6,320 nt of DNA from Arenicella sp. (GCA_018677115.1 JAHHOC010000137.1:1-6320), one strand, 5' to 3'; shown: positions 1 to 6,320, counted from the stretch's first letter. Notes: generated by a model from the sequence alone, not told the origin. Translations and numbers: made by a program.

Positions 1-938
1 TACCTGAACTGCAAACCGCGCGGCATCATTTAACCAGCGAGGCACTGGAAAGTTGGAAGTTGCTGCCCACGCACCCCGATTGGTCAACGGGGTTGGCAGA
101 GCGTTGGAGACCTGGCGAGGCGGGCGCAGCAGAGCGTTGGCGGACGTTTTTGGAAGGCACTGTTAATGACTACAAAGGTGGTCGTGATTTTCCAGCATTA
201 GAGCAGACATCCATGCTGTCACCGCATCTGACTGCCGGGGAAATCAGTGCAAGGCAATTGTGGTTTGACACCCAGCAAGCGATGGCAGCCGGAGAAATCG
301 ATATGACCAATGGCCAGAAGTTCCTGGCGGAAATTGGCTGGCGCGAATTCAGCCGCTATCTGCTGGTGCATTTTCCGCATATGACGGAGCAGCCGTTCAA
401 TACAAAATTTCTCGATTTTCCCTGGCAAAACAACGATAAGCTGTTGAAATCATGGAGAAAAGGTGAAACAGGTTATCCTATAGTCGATGCCGGGATGCGT
501 GAATTGTGGCACACCGGTTATATGCACAACCGGGTACGCATGATTGTGGCCTCTTTTCTTACCAAGCATTGCCTGATTCATTGGCAACAGGGCATGGATT
601 GGTTTTGGGACACATTGGTGGATGCCGATGTGGCCAACAATACCGCCAGTTGGCAGTGGGTGGCCGGTTGCGGTGCCGATGCATCGCCTTATTTCCGCAT
701 TTTCAACCCCACCCTGCAAAGTGCAAAATTTGACGGGCAGGGCGTGTATATCAAACGCTGGGTGCCGGAGCTGACAGGGCTGCCTGCGAAGCAACTCCAT
801 GAACCCTGGCTGGCTGACAAACCGACTTTGCAGCAGGCAGGTGTTGTGCTTGGAGAAAATTATCCGTTGCCAATCGTCGATCATAAGCAGGCCCGAGAAC
901 AGGCATTACTTGCCTACCAGGCGATTAAAAATCAGTAA
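1..938 (+). CDS. phrB: Deoxyribodipyrimidine (CPD) photolyase, class I, 5'-truncated by window edge
   Basis: This is a FAD-dependent, light-driven enzyme that splits cyclobutane pyrimidine dimers in DNA. The reading frame is open from base 3 with no stop, so the gene starts before the window. About 311 codons are present out of the usual 470-480, meaning the antenna-binding Rossmann domain is missing and the helical FAD domain is complete. Visible signatures are TSMLSPHL (207-230), GYPIVDAGMR, YMHNRVRM, ANNTASWQW and ADASPYFRIFNP. By eye alignment with E. coli PhrB, all three electron-transfer tryptophans are present: W306 equivalent at 423-425, W359 at 582-584 and W382 at 651-653. The FAD-contacting Asn378 equivalent is at 639-641. 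The stop is TAA at 936-938, and a small gene follows after 7 nt, probably co-transcribed. A photolyase-like cryptochrome or another photolyase subclass cannot be fully excluded without the N-terminus, but the FAD domain reads as a standard repair enzyme. Confidence 0.95.
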   Translation, partial: PELQTARHHLTSEALESWKLLPTHPDWSTGLAERWRPGEAGAAERWRTFLEGTVNDYKGGRDFPALEQTSMLSPHLTAGEISARQLWFDTQQAMAAGEIDMTNGQKFLAEIGWREFSRYLLVHFPHMTEQPFNTKFLDFPWQNNDKLLKSWRKGETGYPIVDAGMRELWHTGYMHNRVRMIVASFLTKHCLIHWQQGMDWFWDTLVDADVANNTASWQWVAGCGADASPYFRIFNPTLQSAKFDGQGVYIKRWVPELTGLPAKQLHEPWLADKPTLQQAGVVLGENYPLPIVDHKQAREQALLAYQAIKNQ

Positions 939-945
939 CAACTCA

Positions 946-1209
946 GTGACAGCCGGAACTGACAATGATTTGCAGCTGGGTATCAGCAAAGCGCAACTAA
1001 TTAAGCTGGTTGGCTGGCAAATGCCTTTTGGCAAATACAAAGGACGACTACTGATCGACTTGCCGGAGGCTTATCTGTTGTGGTTTGCAAAGCGCGGATT
1101 TCCGCAGGGTGAACTGGGCCAGCTGTTAAGCTTGTGTCTGCAGCTTAAAATTGATGGATCGGATGGCCTGCTTAAACCGCTGCGACAGAATAGCGGCGAA
1201 TCCTTGTGA
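946..1209 (+). CDS. Small DUF3820-family protein (QsregVF-like)
   Basis: This small cytoplasmic protein of about 87 residues matches, from memory, the DUF3820 family, annotated in Pfam as a putative quorum-sensing-regulated virulence factor after a Pseudomonas member. Its biochemical function is not established. The family core is clear: MPFGKYKG at residues 26-33, then a D-L-P-E-x-Y-L-x-W-F-A run (37-47), GFPQGELG (50-57) and a C-terminal LKPLR. There is no signal peptide or membrane segment. The start is uncertain. GTG at 946 lies 7 nt after the photolyase stop and has no clear Shine-Dalgarno; TTG at 970 would give 79 residues, closer to the family's usual N-terminus of 10-17 residues before the MPFGKYKG core. 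The frame is also open further upstream inside the photolyase gene, but that part is unlike the family. Tight spacing suggests one transcript with the photolyase gene. Confidence is high for the family and moderate for the start. Confidence 0.85.
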   Translation: MTAGTDNDLQLGISKAQLIKLVGWQMPFGKYKGRLLIDLPEAYLLWFAKRGFPQGELGQLLSLCLQLKIDGSDGLLKPLRQNSGESL

Positions 1210-1325
1210 TCGACCTGTCGAGAAAGTAGACTTGTAGTTATGCAGCATCGCCGTCAAAGCGGCCTGAAATAATAATACGACACCGCCTTCGGTGGTCTCA
1301 TAGCCAGCAAGAGGAATTTAATCAA
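1210..1325 (+). promoter_or_regulatory. Leader region of transporter 1: possible promoter and RBS
   Basis: This 116-nt gap separates the DUF3820 gene from transporter 1. A weak sigma70-like pair is TTGTGA (1204-1209, overlapping the preceding stop) with a 17-nt spacer and TAGACT (1227-1232); each box matches 4 of 6 consensus bases, so this is a candidate only. A GAGGA Shine-Dalgarno at 1311-1315 sits 10 nt before the ATG at 1326 and supports that start. There is no U-tract that would mark a terminator for the upstream genes, so read-through from the photolyase operon is possible. Confidence 0.3.
1279..1297 (+). other. Small hairpin in the leader of transporter 1
   Basis: CACCG (1281-1285) and CGGTG (1290-1294) form a perfect 5-bp stem closed by a CCTT loop. 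An alternative pairing joins GAC and GTC outside an ACCG/CGGT stem with one bulged G. It is not followed by a T run, so it is not a typical intrinsic terminator. It lies 14 nt before the Shine-Dalgarno and could affect mRNA stability or translation, but this is inference and the stem is short. Confidence 0.35.
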
Positions 1326-2744
1326 ATGACAGGTCAACGGGAACAGTTTCGCTCGCGCATCGGATTTATCCTGGCAGCCGCGGGTTCAGCAGTCGGCATC
1401 GGAAACCTGGTCGGCTTTCCGGTTAATGCTGCAAAGAGCGGCGGGGCGGCGTTTTTATTGGTTTACGCAGGTTTTGTCCTGTTTATCTGTATCCCGGTGA
1501 TGATTGCGGAAATGTCCCTGGGCAGGCACACGCAGCGTAATCCCCTGGGTGCCTACAATTCGGTATCGGGTAACAGTCCGCTATGGCGGATTGGCGGCTG
1601 GCTGGCGATCATTACCCCGTTTATGATTGCCGTGTTCTACCAGGTGTTAACGGTATGGCTGCTGGCGTATTTTGTCGGCGCTGCCACCGGCAATCTGGAA
1701 GCCATGGCCCAACCGGATTACTTCGGAGATTTTATAAATAGCGGCAGTGTGTTTATATACTTGCTGATCCTGACTGTCTTGATCGGTCTGGTTTTAAATT
1801 CCGGTGTTCAGAACGGCATTGAACGGCTGGCAAAGGTATTGATGCCGACCTTGTTCGTGATGTTGCTGGCATTGACCGCGTTTGGGCTCACTTTGCCTAA
1901 TGCGTTAATCGGCGTGAAGTTTTACCTGGTGCCTGATTTGGCCAAAATTTCCCCGCAAGTGGTCAGCAATGCGCTGGCCCAGGCGTTCTTCTCATTGTCG
2001 CTGGGAATGGGGATTTTGATCACTTATGGCTCTTACGTTTCCAAGGGTGATAGCATCAGCGGCGGCGCCAAAATGGTTGCGCTGGTCGATACTTCGGTAG
2101 CCTTTTTTGCCGGTCTGTTGATTCTGCCGGCTATATTTGTCTTCAACCCAGCCACCGATCCGGCTGAATTATCGACTTCCTCGGTTTCCCTGGTGTTCAC
2201 TTTCCTGCCGAAGATATTTCTCTCGATGCAGGGTATCGTGGGTTATTTCGCTGCCAACCTGTTTGCCAGTGCTTTTTTCCTGCTGGTGTTCTTTGCTGCA
2301 CTCACTTCGCAGGTCTCGATTCTGCAAGTGCCTATTTCCGCTTTTCAGGATGAGCTGGGTTACAGTCGCCTGAAGAGTGTGCTGGCGCTGGGAGCCAGCG
2401 CTGCTTTGCTGGTGCTTGCCTGTACCGTGTCGTTCGGCATGGTGGCATTTTTCACCAACTTTTTAAGCTACGGCGGTGCAGATAAATCCTTTTTCGATTT
2501 AGTGATTGATGTGTTCTACGATACTATTCTGCCGCTCAATGGCTTTATTGTGTGCTTATTCGTGATTTACCGTTGGAAGAAGGTCAACATGAACGCCGAG
2601 CTAGCCGTGGGAGACTCAGAATTTGAGCAATCAATGGCCAAAAAATACATTGATTTCTCTCTTGGCACTTTCATCCCGGTGGTGTTGTTCCTGGTGTTCG
2701 TTAACACCGTGTGCCTTAAGTTTCTGGGTTTCAGCCTGATCTAG
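1326..2744 (+). CDS. Sodium-dependent transporter, NSS/SNF family (LeuT fold), transporter 1
   Basis: This inner-membrane secondary transporter couples Na+ entry to uptake of an amino acid or related solute; the substrate cannot be read from the sequence. The 472-residue protein has about 11 membrane segments, as in MhsT-type bacterial members. TM1 carries G20-S-A-V-G-I-G-N27, which keeps the LeuT Na+-site positions G20, A22, V23 and N27 with identical numbering. TM6 has the unwound SLSLG (223-227), and TM8 has LTS (326-328), with T327-S328 matching the Na2 ligands T354-S355. TM10 contains [11 protein letters not shown] (389-399). Unusually, the extracellular gate Arg30 of LeuT is Gly30 here, and the partner Asp404 position appears to be Ile394. 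The ATG start has a GAGGA site 10 nt upstream. The gene converges on smpB, and its TAG stop lies inside a CTAG shared with the smpB stop. It is clearly divergent from the second transporter in the window, so it is not a recent duplicate. Confidence 0.93.
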   Translation: MTGQREQFRSRIGFILAAAGSAVGIGNLVGFPVNAAKSGGAAFLLVYAGFVLFICIPVMIAEMSLGRHTQRNPLGAYNSVSGNSPLWRIGGWLAIITPFMIAVFYQVLTVWLLAYFVGAATGNLEAMAQPDYFGDFINSGSVFIYLLILTVLIGLVLNSGVQNGIERLAKVLMPTLFVMLLALTAFGLTLPNALIGVKFYLVPDLAKISPQVVSNALAQAFFSLSLGMGILITYGSYVSKGDSISGGAKMVALVDTSVAFFAGLLILPAIFVFNPATDPAELSTSSVSLVFTFLPKIFLSMQGIVGYFAANLFASAFFLLVFFAALTSQVSILQVPISAFQDELGYSRLKSVLALGASAALLVLACTVSFGMVAFFTNFLSYGGADKSFFDLVIDVFYDTILPLNGFIVCLFVIYRWKKVNMNAELAVGDSEFEQSMAKKYIDFSLGTFIPVVLFLVFVNTVCLKFLGFSLI

Positions 2745-3211
2745 CCGTTCTTTAAAATGCGCTGCTGTTCACGCTTCCAGTCACGCTCCTTGATGCTGGC
2801 GCGCTTATCGTGCTGTTTCTTGCCTTTGGCCAGGCCTATCTTAAGTTTCGCCCGTCCGCGGGACCAGTACAGCGCCAACGGCACAAGCGTATATCCCGCA
2901 CGTTCGACCTGCCCAATTAGTCGATTAATTTCATAGCGTTTCATAAGCAGTTTGCGACTGCGGGTGGGATCGGCGGTAACATGCGTGGAGGCGGAACTGA
3001 GCGGCGAGATATGCGCGCCGAACAGAAATAGCTCGCCGTTTTTGATGATCACATAACTCTCTTTCAGCTGCACACGGCCGGCACGCATACTCTTGACTTC
3101 CCACCCCTGTAACGCCAGACCCGCTTCAAATTCTTCCTCGATGAAGAAATCAAAACGTGCTTTTCTATTATTGGCAATGGTGTTTGCCGCTGGTTTCTTG
3201 TTCTTTGGCAT
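2741..3211 (-). CDS. smpB: SsrA (tmRNA)-binding protein SmpB
   Basis: SmpB binds the tRNA-like domain of tmRNA and brings it to ribosomes stalled on broken mRNAs, allowing trans-translation and tagging of the nascent peptide. The 156-residue length is typical (about 155-160). The OB-fold core shows [18 protein letters not shown] (15-32), [20 protein letters not shown] (35-54), FGAHISPL (64-71) and [10 protein letters not shown] (107-116). The basic tail carries GKKQHDKR (130-137) and Trp145, the part known to enter the decoding centre and mRNA channel. The ATG at 3211 gives the usual N-terminus, but no purine-rich Shine-Dalgarno precedes it. The gene is convergent with transporter 1, sharing 4 nt at the stops, and divergent from transporter 2. 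No tmRNA gene is seen in the window; in many bacteria ssrA lies near smpB, so it may be outside. Confidence 0.98.
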   Translation of the reverse strand: MPKNKKPAANTIANNRKARFDFFIEEEFEAGLALQGWEVKSMRAGRVQLKESYVIIKNGELFLFGAHISPLSSASTHVTADPTRSRKLLMKRYEINRLIGQVERAGYTLVPLALYWSRGRAKLKIGLAKGKKQHDKRASIKERDWKREQQRILKNG

Positions 3212-3305
3212 CGCTGCGGGCGGGTTATACTAGGCGAATGTGATTGCGGCTTTGTTCGGTCGGTCGAATAATAACCCCGTCACTCAGAAATACAATACAA
3301 ATTAA
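3212..3305. promoter_or_regulatory. Divergent intergenic region between smpB and transporter 2
   Basis: This 94-nt region must supply the start signals for both smpB (leftward) and transporter 2 (rightward) unless transcripts enter from elsewhere. For smpB the best -10 is TATAAC on the minus strand (3229-3224), but no matching -35 lies 16-18 nt upstream; its start site would fall only about 6 nt before the ATG, giving a nearly leaderless message. For transporter 2, TACAAT (3291-3296) and AATAAT (3267-3272) each match 5 of 6 bases of a -10 box, again with poor -35 elements. Neither gene has a clear Shine-Dalgarno. No operator palindrome stood out. Confidence 0.3.
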
Positions 3306-4703
3306 GTGTCCACGCAAAACAGTAACCCACCAGACAAATCGCCGCGAATAGGCTGGGCATCGCGCTGGTCATTCATGCTGGCAGCGGCCGGGTCATCAAT
3401 TGGTCTCGGTAACATCTGGAAATTCCCCTACGAAACCGGACTGCATGGCGGGGGGACTTTCCTGCTGGTATATATTCCGTGTGCACTGCTGGTTGCTTTC
3501 CCTTTAATGATGGCCGAGGTGCTGATTGGCAGATATGGCAGGGGCAACCCGATTCATGGCATCAGGCATATCGCCAAACAGGAGCATTTATCAAGCCTGT
3601 GGCCCGTTATCGGTTGGTTTGGGCTGATTTCCAGTTTCCTGATCTTCTCCTTTTACAGCGTAGTTGCCAGTTGGATACTGTTTTACATAATGCAGTCGGC
3701 AATGGGCAGCTTTGTCGGTGTGCCGGCAGAGATTGTGCAGCACTCCTATGGGGCCCTGTTACGAAATTCGGACCAGATGATGCTCTGGCATACCGTATTT
3801 GTGCTGATGGTGGTTGTGGTACTAACCCGTGGTGTACGCAGCGGGCTGGAACGCGCCCTGCGCATTATTATGCCGTGCTTTATCGCTTTGCTGATATGGC
3901 TCTGTGTGTATGCCAGCCAGGTCGGCGATTTCGACCAGGCTCTACATTTCCTGGCAAGTTATGATCTGGCGGCGATTGATGCGGAGCTAGTGGTGAGTGC
4001 TATGGCGCAGGCCTTGTTTTCTCTCAGCGTGGGGATCGGCGCGCTGGTCATGTTCGGTGCCTATATGCGCGATGAACGCTCCATTGCCAGTGCCGCGTCA
4101 TGGGTCATGGTATTTGACACCGTATTCGCACTGCTGATGGCGCTGATGATTTTTTCGATTGTATTTGCCTTTGGTATGGATGCCGATTCAGGCGCCGGGC
4201 TGATTTTTGAAACATTGCCGGTGGCATTCTCGCAGATGACAGAATATTCGGTTGTATGGAGCACATTGTTTTTTACTCTGTTATTGGCAGCCTCACTAAC
4301 CTCTGCATTCGCGTTACTGGAACCGATTATCGCAGCCCTGACGCAGGGCATGAATATTTCGCGGCGACTTGCAGCCTGGTTGGTCGGGGCCTGCGCGTGG
4401 GCTGGCGGCATGGTCACGGTTTATTCCTTCAACGACCTGAAGTTCAGTTTTTATTATTTTGGTGAACAACAAAGTAACGGTGTGTTTGATGTTTTGAATA
4501 TCGTTGCCACCCACGTCATGATGCCGTTGGGCGCACTGCTGATCGCGCTGTTTGCGGGCTGGCGCATTCATCACGGTGAGACCAAGTCACTACTGGCGAT
4601 GCGGGTTGAAGTGGCCTATCGATTATGGCGATTTTGCACGCGGATACTGGCGCCGATTGTACTTTGCGCTGTGCTTGTCATGGTTTTGTTTTTTCCAGCG
4701 TAG
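3306..4703 (+). CDS. Sodium-dependent transporter, NSS/SNF family (LeuT fold), transporter 2
   Basis: This is a second Na+-coupled solute importer of the inner membrane, 465 residues with about 11 membrane segments; the substrate is unknown, most likely an amino acid or amine given the family. TM1 has G29-S-S-I-G-L-G-N36-I-W-K-F-P41, where G29, S31, I32 and N36 correspond to LeuT Na+-site positions. TM6 has SLSVG (239-243) and TM8 has SLTS (330-333), retaining the Na2 Thr-Ser pair. The gate arginine position is Lys39, and the TM10 partner acid position appears to be Asn398 in VFDVLN. The start is GTG at 3306: an in-frame TAA sits directly before it (3303-3305), and the next ATG lies inside TM1, so GTG is the only reasonable choice although no Shine-Dalgarno is visible. 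The TAG stop is at 4701-4703, followed by 165 nt before the next gene. Confidence 0.93.
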   Translation: MSTQNSNPPDKSPRIGWASRWSFMLAAAGSSIGLGNIWKFPYETGLHGGGTFLLVYIPCALLVAFPLMMAEVLIGRYGRGNPIHGIRHIAKQEHLSSLWPVIGWFGLISSFLIFSFYSVVASWILFYIMQSAMGSFVGVPAEIVQHSYGALLRNSDQMMLWHTVFVLMVVVVLTRGVRSGLERALRIIMPCFIALLIWLCVYASQVGDFDQALHFLASYDLAAIDAELVVSAMAQALFSLSVGIGALVMFGAYMRDERSIASAASWVMVFDTVFALLMALMIFSIVFAFGMDADSGAGLIFETLPVAFSQMTEYSVVWSTLFFTLLLAASLTSAFALLEPIIAALTQGMNISRRLAAWLVGACAWAGGMVTVYSFNDLKFSFYYFGEQQSNGVFDVLNIVATHVMMPLGALLIALFAGWRIHHGETKSLLAMRVEVAYRLWRFCTRILAPIVLCAVLVMVLFFPA

Positions 4704-4868
4704 CGAATTTGGGCTTAGAGATTATTCATGTATGTAAACAGCAGGCAAGCGACTAATGTGGTTTAACTTGTTGGACAGAACGTTTCCTACCTTGGCTCCT
4801 GCACAACTGCCTTATACATATCCATGCACATAAATCTAAAGCCGAAACTACCGTAAAGAGGTGAACTG
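4704..4868 (+). promoter_or_regulatory. Intergenic region before the M61-like gene, with RBS
   Basis: This 165-nt gap contains no recognised gene. A strong Shine-Dalgarno, GAGGTGA (4858-4864), lies 4 nt before the ATG at 4869 and fixes that start. A weak promoter candidate is TTGGCT (4792-4797) with a short 15-nt spacer and TATACA (4813-4818). No intrinsic terminator is visible for transporter 2. Only very short open frames of 10-12 codons occur (4728-4766 and 4824-4856), both without ribosome binding sites. Confidence 0.35.
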
Positions 4869-6221
4869 ATGCGCACGACCATGGTAATCATTTTGTTTGC
4901 TGCCAACCTGTTGCCCAGCATGGTAATGGCGGAATCCGACTACGTCGTGCAAATCAATGCCGATCAGCCGCGCCGTGCACAGGTCACCGCCAGCATTGAG
5001 CCCGGTCAGCATGGCCTTTGTTTTATTCGATCAGCAGAAGATACTGGCCTCACTCACGGTTGGACGACTTTTATACATAAACTCTCGGTCACAGACCCAG
5101 ACGGCCGATCCGTAAACGCTGCTTACGATGGCGAAGGTTGCTGGCGCCTAAACTCTACAGGCCGTGTTACGGTGAGTTACACGATGCTATTGTTGCATGA
5201 CAAGTTCCCCAACATGCCCGGCGATGACGAGCTTGCCTATGCAGGTGACTGGGGGCAATTCTGGACTGGGCGCGCGCTCTTCATCGAAGGTAAACCTTCT
5301 GCAGCTGTTACGGTCGAGTTTTTATTGCCTCCAGACTGGGCTGTGACTGCTCCCTGGCCGTCCGCAGGTAACACCGGATTGATATTTGCGCCTACGGATA
5401 CTGATGCCGTGTTCGATAGCGGCTTGATGCTCGGCAAACATGAGTCGCTTAAGTTCAGTCGGGGCAATGCTGTTATCCATATGGGGTTCAACGGTGCCGG
5501 CCCTCGGGCAAGGCGTGCCGAGCTGAGAGAAATATTCGATCGCTCCCTGGGTTCGTTTACAGACCTACATGCGGCGCCGACGGTGGGCGATTTGGCTGTA
5601 TTTCTTGGCAAGGGGCGCGTTCTTGGCGGCGGTGTTATTGGAAACACGATCAGCATGTTAGTTGTTGATGAGGTGCCTGATACGCTTATGCCGATGCTCG
5701 CCTACATTGTAATTCACGAGGTTTTCCATCTCTGGAATGCTAACCTGAACTATGCAAATCAGGAGGACATGTACTGGTTCACTGAGGGGTTCGCAGAATA
5801 CTTCAGTCATTTCGAGTTGCTGCAGCAGGGAATTCTGGAAGGCAAGACACTGCTCGGCAGGTTTGAGGAAAGAGCAGGGAAATATGCCGCCGCCGCTGGC
5901 CAATTATCAATGGCAGAGGCAGGTCAGAAGAAACTCGACCATTACAATCTGATATACAGCGGTGGCATGATGGCAACACTTGCCCTGGACATGCACATTC
6001 TGAAAACCTCGAATGGTCGTCACCGCATGGCAGATGTAATGCCCGCGCTCTACACTCGCTTTGGGGTAGAAACCGAGGTGCCATTGGACCTCGACACCTT
6101 TGCTGCCGTTATTGAGGAACAAACGGGTGTGGACTGCAGCGGGATATTGCGGCGATATGTTACCGGAACCGAAGTTCTGATTACCGCCCCACTGATGGAA
6201 CAGTTAGCGGGCACACTTTAA
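4869..6221 (+). CDS. Exported M61-like zinc metallopeptidase (gluzincin), no PDZ domain
   Basis: This is a predicted periplasmic or secreted metallopeptidase of 450 residues. A Sec signal peptide is clear: one Arg, a hydrophobic core and a V-M-A cleavage site after residue 21. Residues about 22-230 form a likely beta-rich N-terminal domain; Cys51 and Cys91 could make a disulfide after export. The catalytic part has HEVFHLW (283-289) with zinc ligands His283 and His287, catalytic Glu284 and a third ligand Glu306 in WFTEGFAEYF, which is the HExxH-x18-E gluzincin pattern. A GGGVIGN stretch before it and the C-terminal run ending in RRYVTGTEVL resemble M61 (glycyl aminopeptidase-like) proteins. 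M61 members often continue into a PDZ domain, but here the protein ends shortly after that point. The start has a strong GAGGTGA site. The substrate is unknown. An M1-like assignment is less likely because no GxMEN motif is seen. Confidence 0.8.
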   Translation: MRTTMVIILFAANLLPSMVMAESDYVVQINADQPRRAQVTASIEPGQHGLCFIRSAEDTGLTHGWTTFIHKLSVTDPDGRSVNAAYDGEGCWRLNSTGRVTVSYTMLLLHDKFPNMPGDDELAYAGDWGQFWTGRALFIEGKPSAAVTVEFLLPPDWAVTAPWPSAGNTGLIFAPTDTDAVFDSGLMLGKHESLKFSRGNAVIHMGFNGAGPRARRAELREIFDRSLGSFTDLHAAPTVGDLAVFLGKGRVLGGGVIGNTISMLVVDEVPDTLMPMLAYIVIHEVFHLWNANLNYANQEDMYWFTEGFAEYFSHFELLQQGILEGKTLLGRFEERAGKYAAAAGQLSMAEAGQKKLDHYNLIYSGGMMATLALDMHILKTSNGRHRMADVMPALYTRFGVETEVPLDLDTFAAVIEEQTGVDCSGILRRYVTGTEVLITAPLMEQLAGTL

Positions 6222-6227
6222 TAAAAC

Positions 6228-6305
6228 GGTGGAAAATAGGAAGTATTAGGGCCCTTTTTACTTGATGTTGATGATTTAACAACCAATTTCGCGGGGTTTT
6301 CCACC
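6228..6305. repeat. 9-bp inverted repeat downstream of the M61-like gene
   Basis: GGTGGAAAA (6228-6236) and its exact reverse complement TTTTCCACC (6297-6305) are separated by 60 nt. They do not extend beyond 9 bp. They could be arms of a long-range RNA structure, the ends of a very small element, or chance. No coding frame or target-site duplication is evident between or around them. Confidence 0.4.
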
Positions 6306-6319
6306 TTCGGCACACCGAA
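6306..6319. other. Small hairpin at the right window edge
   Basis: TTCGG (6306-6310) and CCGAA (6315-6319) form a perfect 5-bp stem with a CACA loop. It abuts the right arm of the 9-bp inverted repeat. The window ends one base later, so it cannot be judged whether a T run follows to make a terminator for the M61-like gene. The rest of 6222-6320 contains no recognisable gene. Confidence 0.35.
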
Positions 6320-6320
6320 C

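Noticed and set aside
60..62. TTG as the start of the photolyase gene
   Set aside because: The frame is open upstream to base 3 and the upstream residues read as normal photolyase sequence, so the gene is cut by the window edge and does not start here.
450..884. 144-codon minus-strand open frame opposite the photolyase
   Set aside because: It is antisense to a conserved gene, has no recognisable family features and is best explained as a shadow of codon bias.
799..945. Upstream extension of the DUF3820 frame inside the photolyase gene
   Set aside because: The extra 49 residues do not resemble the family and overlap strongly conserved photolyase coding sequence; GTG 946 or TTG 970 is more likely.
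3212..3305. tmRNA (ssrA) gene next to smpB
   Set aside because: The gap is far too short for a tmRNA of about 350 nt, and no tRNA-like acceptor or tag-coding sequence is visible here or elsewhere in the window.
3479..3964. 161-codon plus-strand open frame inside transporter 2
   Set aside because: It is an out-of-frame shadow of a clear membrane transporter, with no recognisable domain.
4824..4856. 10-codon open frame just before the M61-like RBS, as a possible leader peptide
   Set aside because: It has no Shine-Dalgarno and no regulatory codon run or attenuator hairpins; such short frames are expected by chance.
5237..5656. 139-codon minus-strand open frame opposite the M61-like gene
   Set aside because: It is Pro/Ser/Arg-rich low-information sequence antisense to a well-supported gene.
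6248..6259. AGGGCCCT followed by T run as an intrinsic terminator
   Set aside because: The palindrome has no loop, so it cannot form a usable hairpin; the short T run alone is insufficient.

Overview
The window looks like an ordinary chromosomal segment of a Gammaproteobacterium. The evidence is a SmpB of the gammaproteobacterial type, a class I photolyase followed by a DUF3820-type small protein, moderate GC content and dense bacterial gene packing. Two sodium-coupled transporters would suit a marine or brackish habitat, but that is inference. I see no phage genes, transposase, CRISPR array, rRNA, tRNA or tmRNA.

Layout, left to right. (1) The C-terminal two thirds of a DNA photolyase enters from the left edge and stops at 938. 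(2) A small DUF3820-like gene follows after 7 nt, probably in the same transcript, ending at 1209. (3) A 116-nt gap with a short hairpin and a good ribosome binding site leads to the first NSS/SNF-family sodium-dependent transporter (1326-2744). (4) smpB lies on the minus strand (2741-3211), convergent with transporter 1; the two stop codons share a CTAG palindrome. (5) A 94-nt divergent intergenic region separates smpB from a second, clearly different NSS transporter that starts with GTG (3306-4703). (6) After a 165-nt gap comes a gene for an exported M61-like zinc metallopeptidase (4869-6221) with the signature HExxH-x18-E and no PDZ domain. (7) The last 99 nt hold a 9-bp inverted repeat and a small hairpin at the edge, with no recognised gene.

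The genes do not form one obvious pathway. Photolyase repairs UV lesions, SmpB with tmRNA rescues stalled ribosomes, the two NSS proteins import amino acids or related solutes with Na+, and the M61-like enzyme probably acts on peptides in the periplasm. A link between periplasmic peptide breakdown and amino acid uptake by the neighbouring transporter is conceivable but not shown by the sequence. The most interesting points are the altered extracellular gate positions in both transporters, the shared stop of the convergent pair, and the short PDZ-less M61-like enzyme. I did not find a convincing new multi-gene system.
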